DNA of 64,000 nucleotides from Phylloscopus collybita (Eukaryota > Chordata > Aves > Passeriformes > Phylloscopidae), in NCBI GenBank assembly GCA_027886175.1, contig JAJNNQ010000004.1:15391501-15455500 (forward strand), written 5' to 3'. Below the pieces are notes generated by a model, which saw nothing but the letters and a program-made list of their open reading frames with translations, did not search any database and was not told where the DNA came from. This document shows positions 1 to 13,068 of the stretch, one piece after another (the stretch's first letter is position 1; each line of letters begins with the position of its first letter). The position numbers and the translations under genes were made by a program.

Positions 1-1784
1 GCATGCCCAATAATAAAAAAAGAAAAAGATTGCTGAGACTACCAGCAGTACTAGCTTTTCCAAAAAAGAGTTGCAGGTATCCAAACTTTTCAAGCATCTC
101 ATAACAAGAAGCAGGAAAAGTATGAAATATTCCTTAAATAAGGGAAAAGTCAGAGAAATGTATCTAGGACAATTCTCAGTAAGACAAAATGGAAGAAAAA
201 CAGACCTAAACCAACACTATTTGGTGTTAGGAAACTCAATCTTGCAAATACAGTATGAAACTCAATAATGGTCTGTTATTTCCAAGTGATACATAGTTAG
301 CTTTTATGTAAATGCTCATTTTTGTCAATCTTGAAATCCTTTTGGAATGGAAAAAGGGGTGGTTTTTTTTTTTTGTAGTGCTGACTTTCCACTTATGCAA
401 TCCTGTTACTTTGCAAGTGTGCCCTTAACGGCACCTTAGAAATCTCAGCTTTTAATAGTTTGGAAGCTTTGCAATGTTAACTTTCTTACTTTTAGCTGGC
501 ATTTTTTCAGTAATAACAGGAAAAATAAATAAACTTACTAGTCCACAGATTTAAACCCAAAGAAAAAGCAAAGGAACTAGTAGTATTTTATTTAATGTCA
601 CTTTTCATGGACTAATTACATCAATTAAAACAGAATTTTGTTTCCTGGCTAGCACACAAAGACATGAAAAATCTATATAACATTAAGAGGAATTATATGA
701 GTCTGGACCAGGACTAGATTCACACAGAGGTCTTACGGATCCCACTAGCTACAGGGGCTATAGATAGACCATTTCTCAGTAAGGTTCACTTCACTTTCCC
801 TTTTGTCTCGAAGATATAATGCTGCACTGTCAGAGAGAAATGCCCTGTTTCTGTACAGACTCCAGCAAGGAGGTGCCATGCTGGTGCTACATGCACAGGC
901 AGCACTCAATGAAAAGGTCAGGGGATGGATGAACCTTGAATTTGTACAAAGAATGAAGGTGCAATGTTGTGAAACCTGCAGCATTAACTCCAGATGCCCT
1001 TATGAGCACAGAATACAATTTACTCAGAGATAGAACTGAAAATAGCACCAGGTCTCTACATTCTCACTGAAAATTCCTTTAATCTACCTAGTAATTAAGA
1101 TTAATAGATTAATAATATAAGCTTCATGAGTGTTTAAATACTTGGTAAAAGAGAATTGCATAAATACTAATTCATCTTTTCCTAGTGCTGAAACACCACA
1201 ACTAAAGGGAAAAGTGAGTTTAAAAAATTCCTTTTAAGAACATTTTGTTCCCTCATAGATTTAAGGTCAAATCACTTTAAAAATCATGTTTGTTATCTCT
1301 GTAATTGGAGTTCTATATCATTGTCAGATCACAGCTGAAGTAAACAAGTCCCTTCTCTTCAAGATGTTTAAAATTGGGATATAGCTGCTGGTTTTCAAGT
1401 CTGCTTGAGTTCATGTGGAACGTGAGGACACAGCAGAGCAAAAATACCAAGACAAATAAGGATGCTTGCTGCATTATGTCAGAGAAATTTATTGAATGTC
1501 TTCTCCTTCAAGGGCCTACTTAAAATGTTGGAGTAGCTGGCAAACGACAGCCACTGATCCTCTGGAAAAGTGCACATTTCCAGAGATGTACAGTGGATGC
1601 TGAGAGTGTCACAGCTTGGAATTGCTCAGTTTCTAAGACAGGTAGACAGTCTCATAGCAAAACTTTGAAGACTTTGGCAACCCAGTAGCTTGGTATTGCA
1701 CTTCCAAAAATCCTTACAACAGACATAGGAATTCAGCCTATATTTACTATTTTCATATATTAACAGTGTCTGATGTGCTTTGAA

Positions 1785-1786
<2 letters not shown>
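1..1786. other. AT-rich unique sequence, no gene recognised
   Basis: I see no repeat family, RNA gene or convincing exon here. Short overlapping open frames on both strands near 745-1033 encode nothing recognisable and are what chance would give in a slightly GC-richer patch. Confidence 0.5.
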
Positions 1787-1844
<58 letters not shown>

Positions 1845-1851
1845 TGTGTGT
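1787..1851. repeat. Poly-T (45 nt) followed by (TG)n microsatellite
   Basis: An uninterrupted run of 45 T (1787-1831) passes directly into about ten TG dinucleotides. It is the longest homopolymer in the window. On the minus strand it reads as (CA)n followed by poly-A, which could be the tail of an old minus-strand retrocopy, but the sequence to the right (1852 onward) is not recognisable as a transcript or element, so a simple repeat is the safer call. Confidence 0.95.
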
Positions 1852-4800
1852 AAGCTTTATACATATTATCTGTAATGTGAGGCTGGAAATGCCATTGCCT
1901 ATAGATTATAATGTGATTTCTGTATAAAAAGAGAACAAGAACAAGCTGGAAAAAAGTAAGTTAGTGAGAAACAGAAAACATTTAAATTTCACAGTGTGTA
2001 AATTGGCAGGATTTTATGTAAATTACAAGTTATCTTTCCTGGAGATGACTTTCTCACTGCATGTATATATGGCTGAAAAGTTAATAAAACTTTTTCATCA
2101 AGGACATAGCCCTTAAAATATTTACCTGCATTTGACTTCCAGAAAAATATTTATTTTTTATTTTTTGGAATTCAAAATGGGTAAGTAGCTGCAATTCTGT
2201 TTGGTAGAGAGCAGGAGCGAAAATCTGTTGTGGTGGGAATTCAGTTGTTTCTATATGGTGTTCTCTTCTGACTGTATCTCTGAGTGTTGCTAGAAATATT
2301 TTACGTCTCAAAAGAGTGGATAACATAGAGAAAAACATTAGCTACCTTTGTTTATGTTTGTTCCGTACATGTTTATTCTTAAACCTTCATAGAATGGTTC
2401 TATATTTTAGATAATGATGCCTACTTATCTGGCTTGCAAATGGACAATCAAGGTTCAGTGGCATGTTTCGCCATTGCGAAACATGGAGAGCATTTTTTCA
2501 TTTAATGTTATTTTAGCCACTTATAAAAGAAAAACTGAGATACCAAAAAGTCCCTTTAAAACTGTTAAATTTTTTTAGCTTTGTACTCAGAATCATTTGA
2601 AAAAAACACATTTAATCAAACCTGCAGTATGAGGTTGAGTAAACAATTTGTTTGTGTGCTTAACTTATGTAATGAGAACATAAACTCAAAGTCAAGAACT
2701 TTCACCTTTTTGTATCATTCCTGTTCATGTATAATTAGATCAAAATTAGGCTGACTGAAACCCTGGATGCACATGAGGAGGTAGAACAGAATCTGGATTA
2801 CATTAGATAAATGTTTATAGGTGTTCTGTGATTTCAGAATCTATTCTCATGGGCATAATAAACTCAAGTCTGTCCTTCTATGCTTGATGTCAAGGGCAAG
2901 TCTCCTATCATTAGTGCCTTAAAGAATGAAAAATACTGTATTAAAAAAAAAAGGTGACACGTACCACCAGCAAGGAGTGAGTCTGTCTAACCAATCTAAC
3001 TATTTGGCCTTGAAAATCCCTATTTCCATACATATTGCACAAAACAGCTGAAAGCATCAAAAGTTGGATAATGGGGCAGATTAGCAAGGCAGCAAAAGAA
3101 TGTTGTTACACAGGGGACCTAAATGTTGTGTGTAGGATACTAAAAACTGCTTGCTTGAAGCCACAAATGCATATGTTTCTCCACTCTGCAGTAAAAAAGT
3201 GGTAAAATGTTTTATTATGTGGAGCATGAAATTATCCTGAAATACAGAGGTTCTGGTAAAGATATTTCAGGGTTCATTTATTTGAAAATGCTAAAACAAA
3301 GTAAGTATTTTCCTAAGGGTTACATTCACAAGAAGCAAATTATACTTAGTCAGATGTGTCATCCTGAATATCTCAGTATTACACTATTTTGAAGAAATGA
3401 AGGCAAATTAACTTTGTTTTATTTTCTGCATTTTCCTATTGTGTTGTTGATTTGTCTTTTCTATGTCTAGGTATGTAGTTACTATGAGGAATCAGTATTA
3501 AACTTTTCATATGTTTATTTTGGTGGGGTTTTTGTTGTTTTTTTTTCCATGAATTTGGAGCAGCTAGGTAATTATTTACCCTGTTCAGGATATCTTGCCT
3601 TTACTTTATCTTTTGTTACTTTTTTTTGCTGTAACATGCTGGAATTCAAAACTTTGCATAAGAGTTTAATTGAAGTATTTAATTTTATATTTTCACTGTG
3701 AATTATTCCAAAGGAATGTGGGCGTTTTAAGTAATTACGCATTTTTATGTTTTTTATGTTACAGCTTTAACCTGGCTTAGTATTCATGATGACTAAAACT
3801 AGAGTTTTCTGGCAGGCAGAAAGATGCAGAATTAAACTGAATCTGTTATGACTAAAAAGAGTGACTGGATTGCTAAAAAGTTAGCGATGCCTAGAAGGTT
3901 TTGTAGCTTCTTTGAACTCTTTATGCTTGTAACCATATGAAAGTTTAAGTCACAATGTAATTCTGAAAGAGGGTATGTTCTTGTTAATCTTAACTCTGTC
4001 ACAGCAAGGCCTCTTTTGATTAACTGAAATTGCTGCCCTAGATCCCTTATAACTTTATGTATGAGAAAAAAGTATGATTACTTGACCAAATTATGTGATG
4101 ACATGCACATAAATGATTGTCTAGGTATGACTCCAAATTTTTGAAATACAGAGGAACCTACAACCTGTCTTAGCCAAGTCTGAGAAGAAGAAAATCAGTT
4201 AATACGGAATTCAGATACAGGCACATCTGCCTCAGGAGAAACATGTAGGCATCTTTCCACCTGCAAACTGTCTCTGAGATAGTGGTATCAGTGGTGCATC
4301 CACACAACAGTGAAAACACCCTAGGCCTTCTATCTTTTTTATGTACTTGGTGAACCCAGATTTTCTAAGTAATTCTCCTAGGATTTGGAGGTGGGTGGGG
4401 TGAGGCAATGTCCGAAAAATGATATATTTTAGTATGTAAAAAAATATATCCAAATTAACTTGCCCGGTACAAATTTCACCAATGTCACTGGTGATATTTC
4501 TCCGAGACTTCAGATGGAACTTAGAAGACTTCCCAGGAGAGCAGTTAGCACTGACAAAGAAAGGCAATGCAGATCCTTTCTTTATGCCAAAGTGCTCAAC
4601 TTTGTACTGCTGCCTTAGTTGAAATATAAACATCTTCCTGCCTGCTCCTAAATCAGGATTGAATGCTTGCTTTTGATATGTAACTTGTAGTATCCTTACC
4701 AGATCCCTCTTTACTTTCAGTTCAAGGGAACAGGGACACTCAGGTTGCAAGTAAGTCTGTCACTATTGGTCAGATATAATATATCTCTAAGGCAACTCTG

Positions 4801-5249
4801 ACTTGATGTTAGTGCTGACAGTCAGCATCTAGAGCCTTCTCTACCGCAAGGAGATCACAAGAGTAAGAGAGTGGTTAAGAAGATAGGAAGTGAATAAATG
4901 ATAGGAAAAAGAGACATATATTCCACAAAGTAAAAATACGGTTTACTGTTTTCCAAAAGAATTTCAGACAAGGATGATGGGTGCAGTAGAGCAGGAACTT
5001 GGAAAAGAGGTGGGCAAATCTATTTGGTTTTGCTTTCTTTTCCTACTTCCCGTCTTCTTTGTAGTCAAGGATGCTCCACATCCACTTAAGTAAGCCTAGA
5101 CAAAAACAGAGACAGTGCTTTTTTTCCTCAGTTTCTAATAATCCAACCTAATAACTGCCAGACCACGAACTGCCCAATTCTCTGAGCTAAAGGACTGTGA
5201 TGGTGGGAGCAGGGACTTCCCATTTGTTTTGACATTGAGCTTGTCAGAG
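1852..5249. other. AT-rich unique sequence; one long unexplained ORF
   Basis: Mostly unique DNA. A perfect 10-bp inverted repeat with a 4-nt loop (2462-2485) is at about chance level. The minus strand carries an open frame of 172 codons at 4232-4750, the longest in the window that is not made of simple repeat. It matches no family I know and is discussed as a finding rather than called a gene. No exon or RNA gene could be supported. Confidence 0.5.
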
Positions 5250-5629
5250 ACCAGCTATATCAGGGGAAGGTTAATGTGTCCATCGGGCCTGATCAGACGC
5301 AACCCAGAGAACTGAAGAAGCTAGGAATGGAATGGATCTTATGGAATTCTCTCCATCGGCTACCAAAGCTTGAGGAATCTGGGGTATTCCCTGCTGTCTG
5401 AAAGCTGGCCCATGTTATTCCAATTTACAAGAAAGGTATAAGGGAAGACCCAGAAAAATACAGACTTGTGAGTCGAACCTCAACACATGGAAAATTATGG
5501 CAGAGACAGATAGAGACTGGGTGCCATTAAAAGTCATTTAAAGGACAGCACAGCCATCAGGCACAGTCGACATGTTCACAAAGGGAATGTCCTGTTTAAC
5601 CAATCTAATCTCCTCCAGGATAAGGTCAC
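5250..5629 (+). mobile_element. CR1 LINE fragment, left part (interrupted by LTR)
   Basis: This is a degenerate, 5'-truncated piece of the avian non-LTR retrotransposon CR1, in plus orientation. It follows the ORF2 reverse-transcriptase region: the stretch around 5290-5330 resembles the CR1 segment leading to an 'ELKKL'-type motif. The stretch 5570-5629 corresponds to the segment encoding the 'S.TNL..F.DKVT' part of the reverse transcriptase. Several frameshifts and stops make it non-functional. It ends exactly where the solo LTR begins and resumes after the LTR's right-hand target-site duplication, so the LTR jumped into it. The left boundary is approximate. Confidence 0.75.
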
Positions 5630-6604
5630 TGTCTGGGTGTGCAAGACAGGTGCTAAGGAGGGGCAGGACCTCCCAAGGAGTGGAAAATTCAAATCCCCTC
5701 CCTCCAAATTATTATAATTAAGAAAATTAAAGGGGCTTTGAGGCACAGGTATGGGAATAGGAATAAACAGTTCTTTGCTAGTATGTATAACAAGGCAAAC
5801 AAACAACAACTACAGCATTCATAATAAACAGAACCAGGAAAACCTCAAGGAGCTTTGTTTCACAAAGCCTGGGGCAGTCTGATCTCTTGGCACTCTGAGA
5901 GCACCAAGTTGGAAAGGTTGGAAAATCCCGGGCTGGTGGCTGGAAGGGCAGATGTACCCGCCAGGCAGGGGCAGGATGTCCCAACAGCGCTGGGCAGTGC
6001 AGGGCCACAGCGCAGGAAAAAGAGCAGCACTGAAGAAAGGACGGCAGCGGCGGGACAGGGCCGGCCCAGCAGGGCGGGAGGAGGTTAGCTCAGAGTTCCA
6101 GGATGCACGAGCAGATGGTGGTAGATTCCTCAGGACCAGACCCAGTGGGACAATGAACTCCTCCCATCCTCTCTCTGATGCAGAGAGCAAGAGTGAAGAA
6201 GCTACCCCCACCCCTGTCCTTTACCTGCCCCAAAACTCTTAGTATCTTCCCCCTCCAAGAGAAGCTCCCAGAGACAAAAGAAGTGTAGCCAGGTGCTACA
6301 ACTCCTCTCCTTTGGCCCCTTTGTTCTGCTTGAGTACCTATAAGCACCCAGTAGTCAGTTTTCTAGCAACTTCTGGGAAAAATTCTATAACAAAAAAACC
6401 AAAACCACACACACACAAAAAAACCCAACCAACCACCACCACAACAACAACCAACAACAAAAACAAATAGACAAAACCCCCCAAAAAACAACAACACCCC
6501 CCCCCAAAAAAACCCCAAACCAAAAAAAAAAAACAAAAACCAAAAACAAAAAAACCCCAAACCAAACAAACAAAAAAAACCAACCCAAAACCTAACCCCC
6601 AACA
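5630..6604 (-). mobile_element. Solo LTR, ERVL-like, with perfect 5-bp target-site duplication
   Basis: The element starts TGTCTGGG at 5630 and ends CCAACA at 6604, with the TG...CA ends of retroviral LTRs. GTCAC lies immediately on both sides (5625-5629 and 6605-6609), a perfect 5-bp target-site duplication. The first ~180 bp align with the first part of the LTR at 32677, so the two are related, but the rest diverges and this copy is longer (975 bp). The sense strand is inferred as minus from the partner LTRs, where a TATA-like site and an AGTAAA poly-A-type signal read in that direction. A 5-bp duplication fits class III (ERVL) elements, but the class is inferred. The part to the right holds a 216-bp A/C-only tract. 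No internal retroviral genes remain, so this is a solo LTR left by LTR-LTR recombination. Confidence 0.85.
6389..6604. repeat. A/C-only low-complexity tract inside the LTR
   Basis: About 216 bases made almost entirely of A and C on the plus strand (T/G-rich on the minus strand), broken only by a few bases near 6469-6472 and 6593. It is not one tandem unit: CA, CCA, CAA, CAAAA and C runs alternate. It accounts for much of the extra length of this LTR over its relatives. The long minus-strand open frames here, rich in Phe, Gly, Val and Cys, are artefacts of this composition. Confidence 0.9.
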
Positions 6605-6890
6605 GTCACCGAACCAGTGAATTGAGAGATACAGAAGATAGTTTTTTGGCATTTAGTGATGCTTTTTTAGTGTGCCTCGCAGCACCCTTCTGTAGCAGTG
6701 GTGTGGGCTGGAGGAGCACTGGGAAGAGCAGAGCTGAGGGGCTTGGCCAACAGGCCGGCCAGTGGCCACCAGCTGCTCCTCAGGGCTCAATCCTCCCTCC
6801 AGGGCTAGGTAATATTTGGATCCATGATCTGGATGCAGGAGTTTAATGCTGCAGCAGCTCTAGATGAGACAGCAATGTGCTGTTCAATTC
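6605..6890 (+). mobile_element. CR1 LINE fragment, right part
   Basis: Continuation of the CR1 copy broken by the LTR, starting with the second GTCAC duplication. The stretch 6775-6845 resembles the CR1 reverse-transcriptase segment just after the 'SGVPQGS' motif: a 'cctcagggctcaat' core is followed by the remnant of the '[11 protein letters not shown]' coding region. It is heavily mutated and lacks the CR1 3' end, so the copy was truncated or decays beyond recognition after about 6890. Confidence 0.65.
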
Positions 6891-7279
6891 TCTTTTTTGC
6901 TAGACTCTGTTCAGGAGAGAGGAGTCTGATCTGTATATACTGGGTTCCATCAGAATGATTCCTTTCTCTTGTCATTGCCCTTCGCTCCTTTTTTTATTTT
7001 TAGATTTTTTTCCTAATAAAAGAAGGATGCAGATTCAGCAAATTGCAAGGCTAGAATTAGCTTTGATCTTAGGCAAACAGGTTTTTAAGCAAGGAAAGAT
7101 AGCTCAGTATAACTTAGATTTCAGTTCACTATATATCTCAATAATAATTGTTTGATAATACTGCACTACCAACCCCATGGGAACATATTTCTTTGTTCTA
7201 AGTGTCTTGAGTAATTGATCTTTATGGGCTACTTTCACCCAGTGTGAATGCAATTCCTTCCTGCTGAACATTTCCTGTG

Positions 7280-7280
<1 letters not shown>

Positions 7281-7321
<41 letters not shown>
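7281..7321. repeat. Poly-T, 41 nt
   Basis: Uninterrupted run of 41 T. No element with a poly-A tail could be recognised on its right side. Confidence 0.95.
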
Positions 7322-7324
<3 letters not shown>

Positions 7325-9305
7325 CTTGTCTGTAATCAGAATTGGTAGAGGGTGAACAGTAATGGAGAGCTAAGGTGATACAACTTGTCCTTAATGACCA
7401 ACAGATCCATTTTCATGTCTCCGAAAAAAAGAAAATATTACTGCACAGTCCCAAGCTTGGTTATTCTGACATTTATCACACTTACAAGACTTTGTCTGCA
7501 TCTTCTCTTAATAAAAGGAACTAAAGGTAGAGACAGGTCCTAGTCCAAAATCACTCGGTTAAGACAAAGGAGGGAAGACTTTGACATGCTTTGGACATCC
7601 TTTTTGACATCCAGAGGAATATTGCCTTTCTACCAAAAAGAACCAAGAAGACAGTGTTATACATCTTTGGGATTTTTATTAACAAGGTTAACAACAGGTT
7701 CAAAGTTTCTATTAAAGTGTTGAGGTAATCCTTTTACTATCATGAATAGTTCCTGTTTCAAGTTCTCTTTGATGAGCTGTGTGGCCTTGCTCCAGTCCTT
7801 GCCTAGTAAAAACCCAGTATCTTCAGGGCCAGCAGGTCCTGCTAACAGACAGAGTATTTTGCCACCACAACAGTATTATGCTGACAGAGCCTGGTCACTC
7901 CAGGCCAGAGCTGGCTAACATCCATCTGAGAGCATGAGCAGGGAAAATACATCTCTTCTTATAACCTTGTGTGTAGATGTAACCTTATTAGCAATCTTCT
8001 CCTTCCCATATGTCTCTCTTAAAATAGAATGCTTTATGCTGCACATAAATTGTATTTAGAAGGTTATTCTATGAACATTTATTTTAGACTCTAATGACTT
8101 CAGGGAGGGGAATGTCATTTGCTATCAGTTTAAATAGTGCTTAGCAGAATGGGGTTTGACCTGCTCTGCTCCTTACAGCTGCCATATATAGATAAATAAA
8201 CATCTCCTCATTTAATAAATGTCTGCAAATCAGCATTTTCAAGCACAAATATAAGTAAAAAAAATACACATAAATATGCTCTTTCAATGAAATTAATCAT
8301 ACACTCTCCTTTTCCCCCTTTAAACCTCCTTTTGGATTTAGGGAAAGGGCAATGCTTCTGTTGCTGCTTCTGCCAAAAGGATTAACTCTCGGTCTGAACA
8401 TGCTATTTTCTTTTTCCTAGTTATAATTCATGGTGTAACAGAGAATAACTCATTGAATTCTGTTTTAGAGGAGAACAGGAAAATTTTATTTCCTCAATGA
8501 TATGCCCTCATATCACAAGACAGCATACTAACATTGTTTTCTGACCATGTTAATGATCTGTATATCTCAATAGGGCTAATTAAACAGAAAACAAGGGGTG
8601 AAAAGCAGTATCTGGAGAAAATTTTATTCTGGGTAACGTTCCAGTATCTTGGAAAGTTTTTAATAATTGTTTTTGTACAGGTCCAGCTGTTTACCATGCA
8701 GCCTGAGGGGAAGTCCTTATTTATGAGGAAAACTCCTCACCACTGATTGTAATCATGTGCAAAATGGTCTTTTCATCTTATGCTCATGAATACATCTTTG
8801 TTAAACTAAACAAGAGCTGCTGACTCAACATTTGCCATTAATGCATGCAACTCACCTTTTGATCTCAGCATCTCTTTGGATGGCTGAAAGGAATTTGTGC
8901 TTTGAGGGGACATTTCCAGTAATTATTAGGACTATTTGTTTTTTTTTCTAAAACAGGAAGACAACTTTTAAACAAAAATGCTTTCCTCTGATATCCTTGT
9001 AAGGCAGAACACAATATATTCTTTCATTGAATTATATATTCTGTAACTTATTAGAGGCTTTGTGTTATGAGTGTTATATATTGAAGGCAATGAAGGGTGA
9101 AAAAACATCCAAAAATGTAAGGAAAGTGATAATTTATTATATCCTGTGGGATTCAACTGCTTGTTATAAATTCATTTTCCGGGTAAGTGGGCTTTAAAAA
9201 AGATTAAACTTGATGCTGGTGCTGTAATTGTTATTCACACAAAAGTCAAACAAATTTAATTCTTTGGCTACTCTTTAATGCTAAAGGCTAGAAGAATCAA
9301 TTTCT

Positions 9306-9349
9306 GGTGGGGTTCTTTTTGTTTTTGTTTTGTTTTGGTTTTGGTTTTT
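9306..9349. repeat. GT-rich low-complexity tract
   Basis: A stretch with almost only G and T on the plus strand (T3-T5 blocks separated by one to four G). It is one of six such tracts in the window. Confidence 0.75.
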
Positions 9350-9666
9350 CATTCTTATATTTGAAATAAACCTAAGCTTACTGCAGTTAAGGGATTTGGA
9401 TTATTGGCATGCATGACAAAGTATATTTTGTACACAGAGATTTAAAGAGATGACCTCCATTTAACTAAGTGTTCAGTACTCAGTAGTCTCTAACACATCT
9501 GACAACTTCAGGTGATTCATATCACATAAAAATTAAGGAATATACATCAAACACTTATTTTAGCATTATTCTTCTGTGCATCATCTGGAAGTTTTTAGAG
9601 AAGGTCTTCAGGAAGTAGCCTGATGTAGCCTTGTTCTATGATCACATCAGCTGTCAAACTCTTTTT

Positions 9667-9690
9667 GAAAGATGTTTTCAAACATCTTTC
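9667..9690. repeat. Perfect 11-bp inverted repeat, 2-nt spacer
   Basis: GAAAGATGTTT is followed two bases later by its exact reverse complement. The match is perfect, but at this length one or so is expected by chance in a window of this size. Confidence 0.7.
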
Positions 9691-12600
9691 CAAGATGCAA
9701 GTCTGGATGCAAAAGTCACACCGGGCTCAACGGTCAGAGGAGAGGATGGAACCTGTGCAAGGCATTGATCTCAGCTCCTACTGAGGTGCTGGAAATGAGC
9801 TTGATACAAAACATTGTGTGCTGAGTTTGCCTACTTTGGCATCCTATACTTCCATCTCTTGCTTGATGGGCAGTCTGTGCTAGAAAATGGCAGTCAACAT
9901 TCTCCCCGCTGTGAACCTGTAAAGCAAACCCACAACATTTTCTCAAAGAGATAGCAAATAACCTTCACATTCAAAAAGTCCTCTCTTCTTAAAGGGATGT
10001 GGTAGTCACACAGGATAAAGGTAGATTATCTCAATTAAAAGCAGTTTTCCAGACTGCTCTTTTCAACTTAATGAATTCATAAAATCATCTTTGTTGTCAG
10101 CAAAAGTAGTACCACAGTAACTTTGATTATTTAGAGGAGAATGACAGGGTCAGTTGTAGTGAGACTTAGGAAGTCAGATTTGTCAGCAAAGAAGAATTGG
10201 GAGCTAGGTAAAGGTTTGCTCTCCAGCAGCCAACTGAATATTTTCACTCTCCTGTAAACTGGCTGTGGTTTATTAGTTGAGAAAAACTGGTAAAAATTTG
10301 TAGCCTGCTTTTTCATGAACTTGCCAAAGGTTTGAACAACATATTTTGTCTTTTTAAAGAAATACTAAAATTCCAAGATTATTTTCTTCTACGAATCATC
10401 AGAAAATAAACAGTGCTCTTATGTGAAGTTTGTCAAATCCTTGCATATGTCTTCCCAAAAACGAATCTTCTCATAGCTTCTTTTACTTTGAAACATTGAG
10501 AATACTCAAAGGACAATAATTTTTAATGAGCTAGAGGTTGATTTAGTACAGTTGTTCTTGATTAGCTATTTTTTCAGTATCTTTCAGTTCACATGCATCC
10601 TTGCTAATTGTAATGAGGCGTATCAGAGGTCATGCAGAACTGGTTGAGATGATTCATCTTTGTCTTGATCTGTGTGGTTGCTTGAAAAACCCTGGGTGTT
10701 CCATTCCATGCTTTTGTTATTCTTAATTTATGAACTATCAGCTATATGTTCTCAATTTCCAGATGTTGGAACACACAGCCCATTTCAAACTACTGCCATG
10801 CAACAGTAAGAAAGCTAATTATATACACAAAATAAAGTTTTTTCAGGTGTCAGAGCAGAAGCTGTTAAGAATCAAGCCATGGAGCTCCACAAACACTTCT
10901 AAGAGTATTCCACAAAGGAATTTTGCAAAGCAATGTAGGATAGGGCCAGATGGTTAAGGTCACTTGTACTGTCCTTATATGTTTCACTGTCTAGATTACA
11001 CTGGTTTTTTGAATAGTAAACTCAAGATATATACTGAAGATAATTTGCAATGATTACCAGCTGTTGATAATCTGTACCAGTGCAAACTCCAAAATCTAAT
11101 ACTTAAAATGTTGTGAATGGAGAAGATATTTCTACAAAATATATTGATGTTTACACACAGAGTAACAACTTTCTATTTGTAATTTACTAATAGGAGAGTT
11201 TTATTGCAGAGTAGTTCCTTCTCAAGAACCTATCAAGAGATAGTTCCTGTTCATTACAGAGAAGAGAATAATTTAACAAGGAGTCTTCTCTGTCTTTTGG
11301 CACAAAAAAAAAACAACAACCCTGTAAAAACTGAGATTCAAAATCATCCTCAACCTTTAACAACAGAGAATCATGTTGTATGTCTGGTAGTCATTTTTCA
11401 CAGGATTTAAACAGCAGTATTAACAAAATGAGGTCTCATGACATTGCTAGATTAAAGCCTCTCAGGTTAGGTCAATGATACTCTTGGTTGTTCTTATTTC
11501 CTAGGGAAGACTTGGTAGACTTTTACAGTCATTATAAATACCACAGGTATACTCTGGATTCAAAAGTCCCTAAACATTCACAACTTTATGCAAGTCCATT
11601 TTGCATCCCAGTCGGGTCTGAGAAGAGGTGCTTGACCAAATGCTTGGTGTATACTTGTGGGTCTGCAGACCATCATGGTTTCTATATTTTGGCTGGGATT
11701 CTTGTCCTAAGTAGATACACTCAAATGATTTTTTTTTCCCACTTGGAAAAGAGACTTTTATTATATATGAGGTCAGATTTGAAGTGTATAGCCACTCTTT
11801 CTCCTACGCCTCCTCTAGGCTCATGTATCATTGAGTAACCAGCTGGAAATAGCTGTGTAAGCACAGAACTAGCTGAGCCATTCAGCTGGGATTCAAGGAT
11901 ACAGGCAAAGGCAGGAATGCATCTGATTAGGTCACGAATGATGAGAGCCAAGGTCAGCTGCTCTCACATTTCTGGCCTTCATCACTAGATTATTATTGCC
12001 ACATTGCTAATATGTATTAAAATTGTGTGAAATATTTGTTTCAGCAATTAATCTAGCCCTTTTGATCTGGTCTTTCCAGAGCAAGGCAGTCTCTTGCTCT
12101 TACAAAGATACAGATATGTATCCAATTTATCAAAAAGGAATCATTATTTCCTTTCTTTAGGTATCTTTTTACAGTAATTTTCAGAGAATTGCTTAATGAA
12201 CAGAATAATAATTAGTTTCTCACTCTATATGTGCAGGAATGGGAGAATTTTTTTTCTGTAAGGTGGGAGGTAGAACAGCTATATCACTCCTTGCCAAATG
12301 ATTCAGGTTTAATCAAAATTACAAAATTACATCAAACCTGAAAAGAGCATATTTATATGAATTGAAAGTTAGAAAAAAATTCAAGTGTTGTCAACCACTT
12401 TTGTCTATCTTTAGGGGTTTACAACACTTCTCCCCTTACAATATTTTTCTCTCAGACCTGATGAAAAAATAAACTTAACATTTTCAGATGAGCCAGAGGC
12501 TTTTTGCCTCACAAAGATTCTGATCCATTCCAGTTATGGCGGTGAAAATAACTCACAGGGAATGACTTGGCAGGTTTTTAACAATGCCTTCTGAGATTCA

Positions 12601-13068
12601 GATAGTAGGAAAATAATTGCTATTTAGGTTTTTAACCCAGGGTAATATGTTTCTACTACAAAATATGATTCTCGGAGGAATATAAACTATACAAATGGAA
12701 TTGTAATCTTTACTGGTAACTTTCCTTGTTTTAAAGCTATGTATTTTTTAAAACACTAAAACGATATATATGGTGGATACTTTCTTCTGTAAAATATGTA
12801 TTTTGATAACAGGGAATCAAAACGATGTAGAACTCAGACTTACAACCCCAAATCATGTAAAAATTACCTTATTTCTTTCTGGCTTAGATATCTTTTGTCT
12901 CATATCTAGCCATACTTGTTATTTAATAGAACAACAATGCTCAAAGAATTCTGTAGGGTTTCATAAGATTGGGTTTTGTTTTAGCACTAGTTATTTCAAT
13001 TTTTGAGTTTTGTATTATGAAGTGCTTTCTTTTAAGATTTAGTCAACAATAGAAATATTGTTCTCCAT

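Noticed and set aside
1832..2338. Possible minus-strand processed pseudogene ending in the 45-nt T run
   Set aside because: The sequence right of the T run shows no reading frame or transcript resemblance, no AATAAA complement at a suitable place with a matching duplication was found, and processed pseudogenes are rare in birds.
2462..2485. Perfect 10-bp inverted repeat with 4-nt loop and two CpGs
   Set aside because: About one such stem is expected by chance in a window of this size.
6338..6652. Hydrophobic Phe/Gly/Val-rich minus-strand ORFs that look like membrane proteins
   Set aside because: Artefact of the A/C-only tract inside the LTR.
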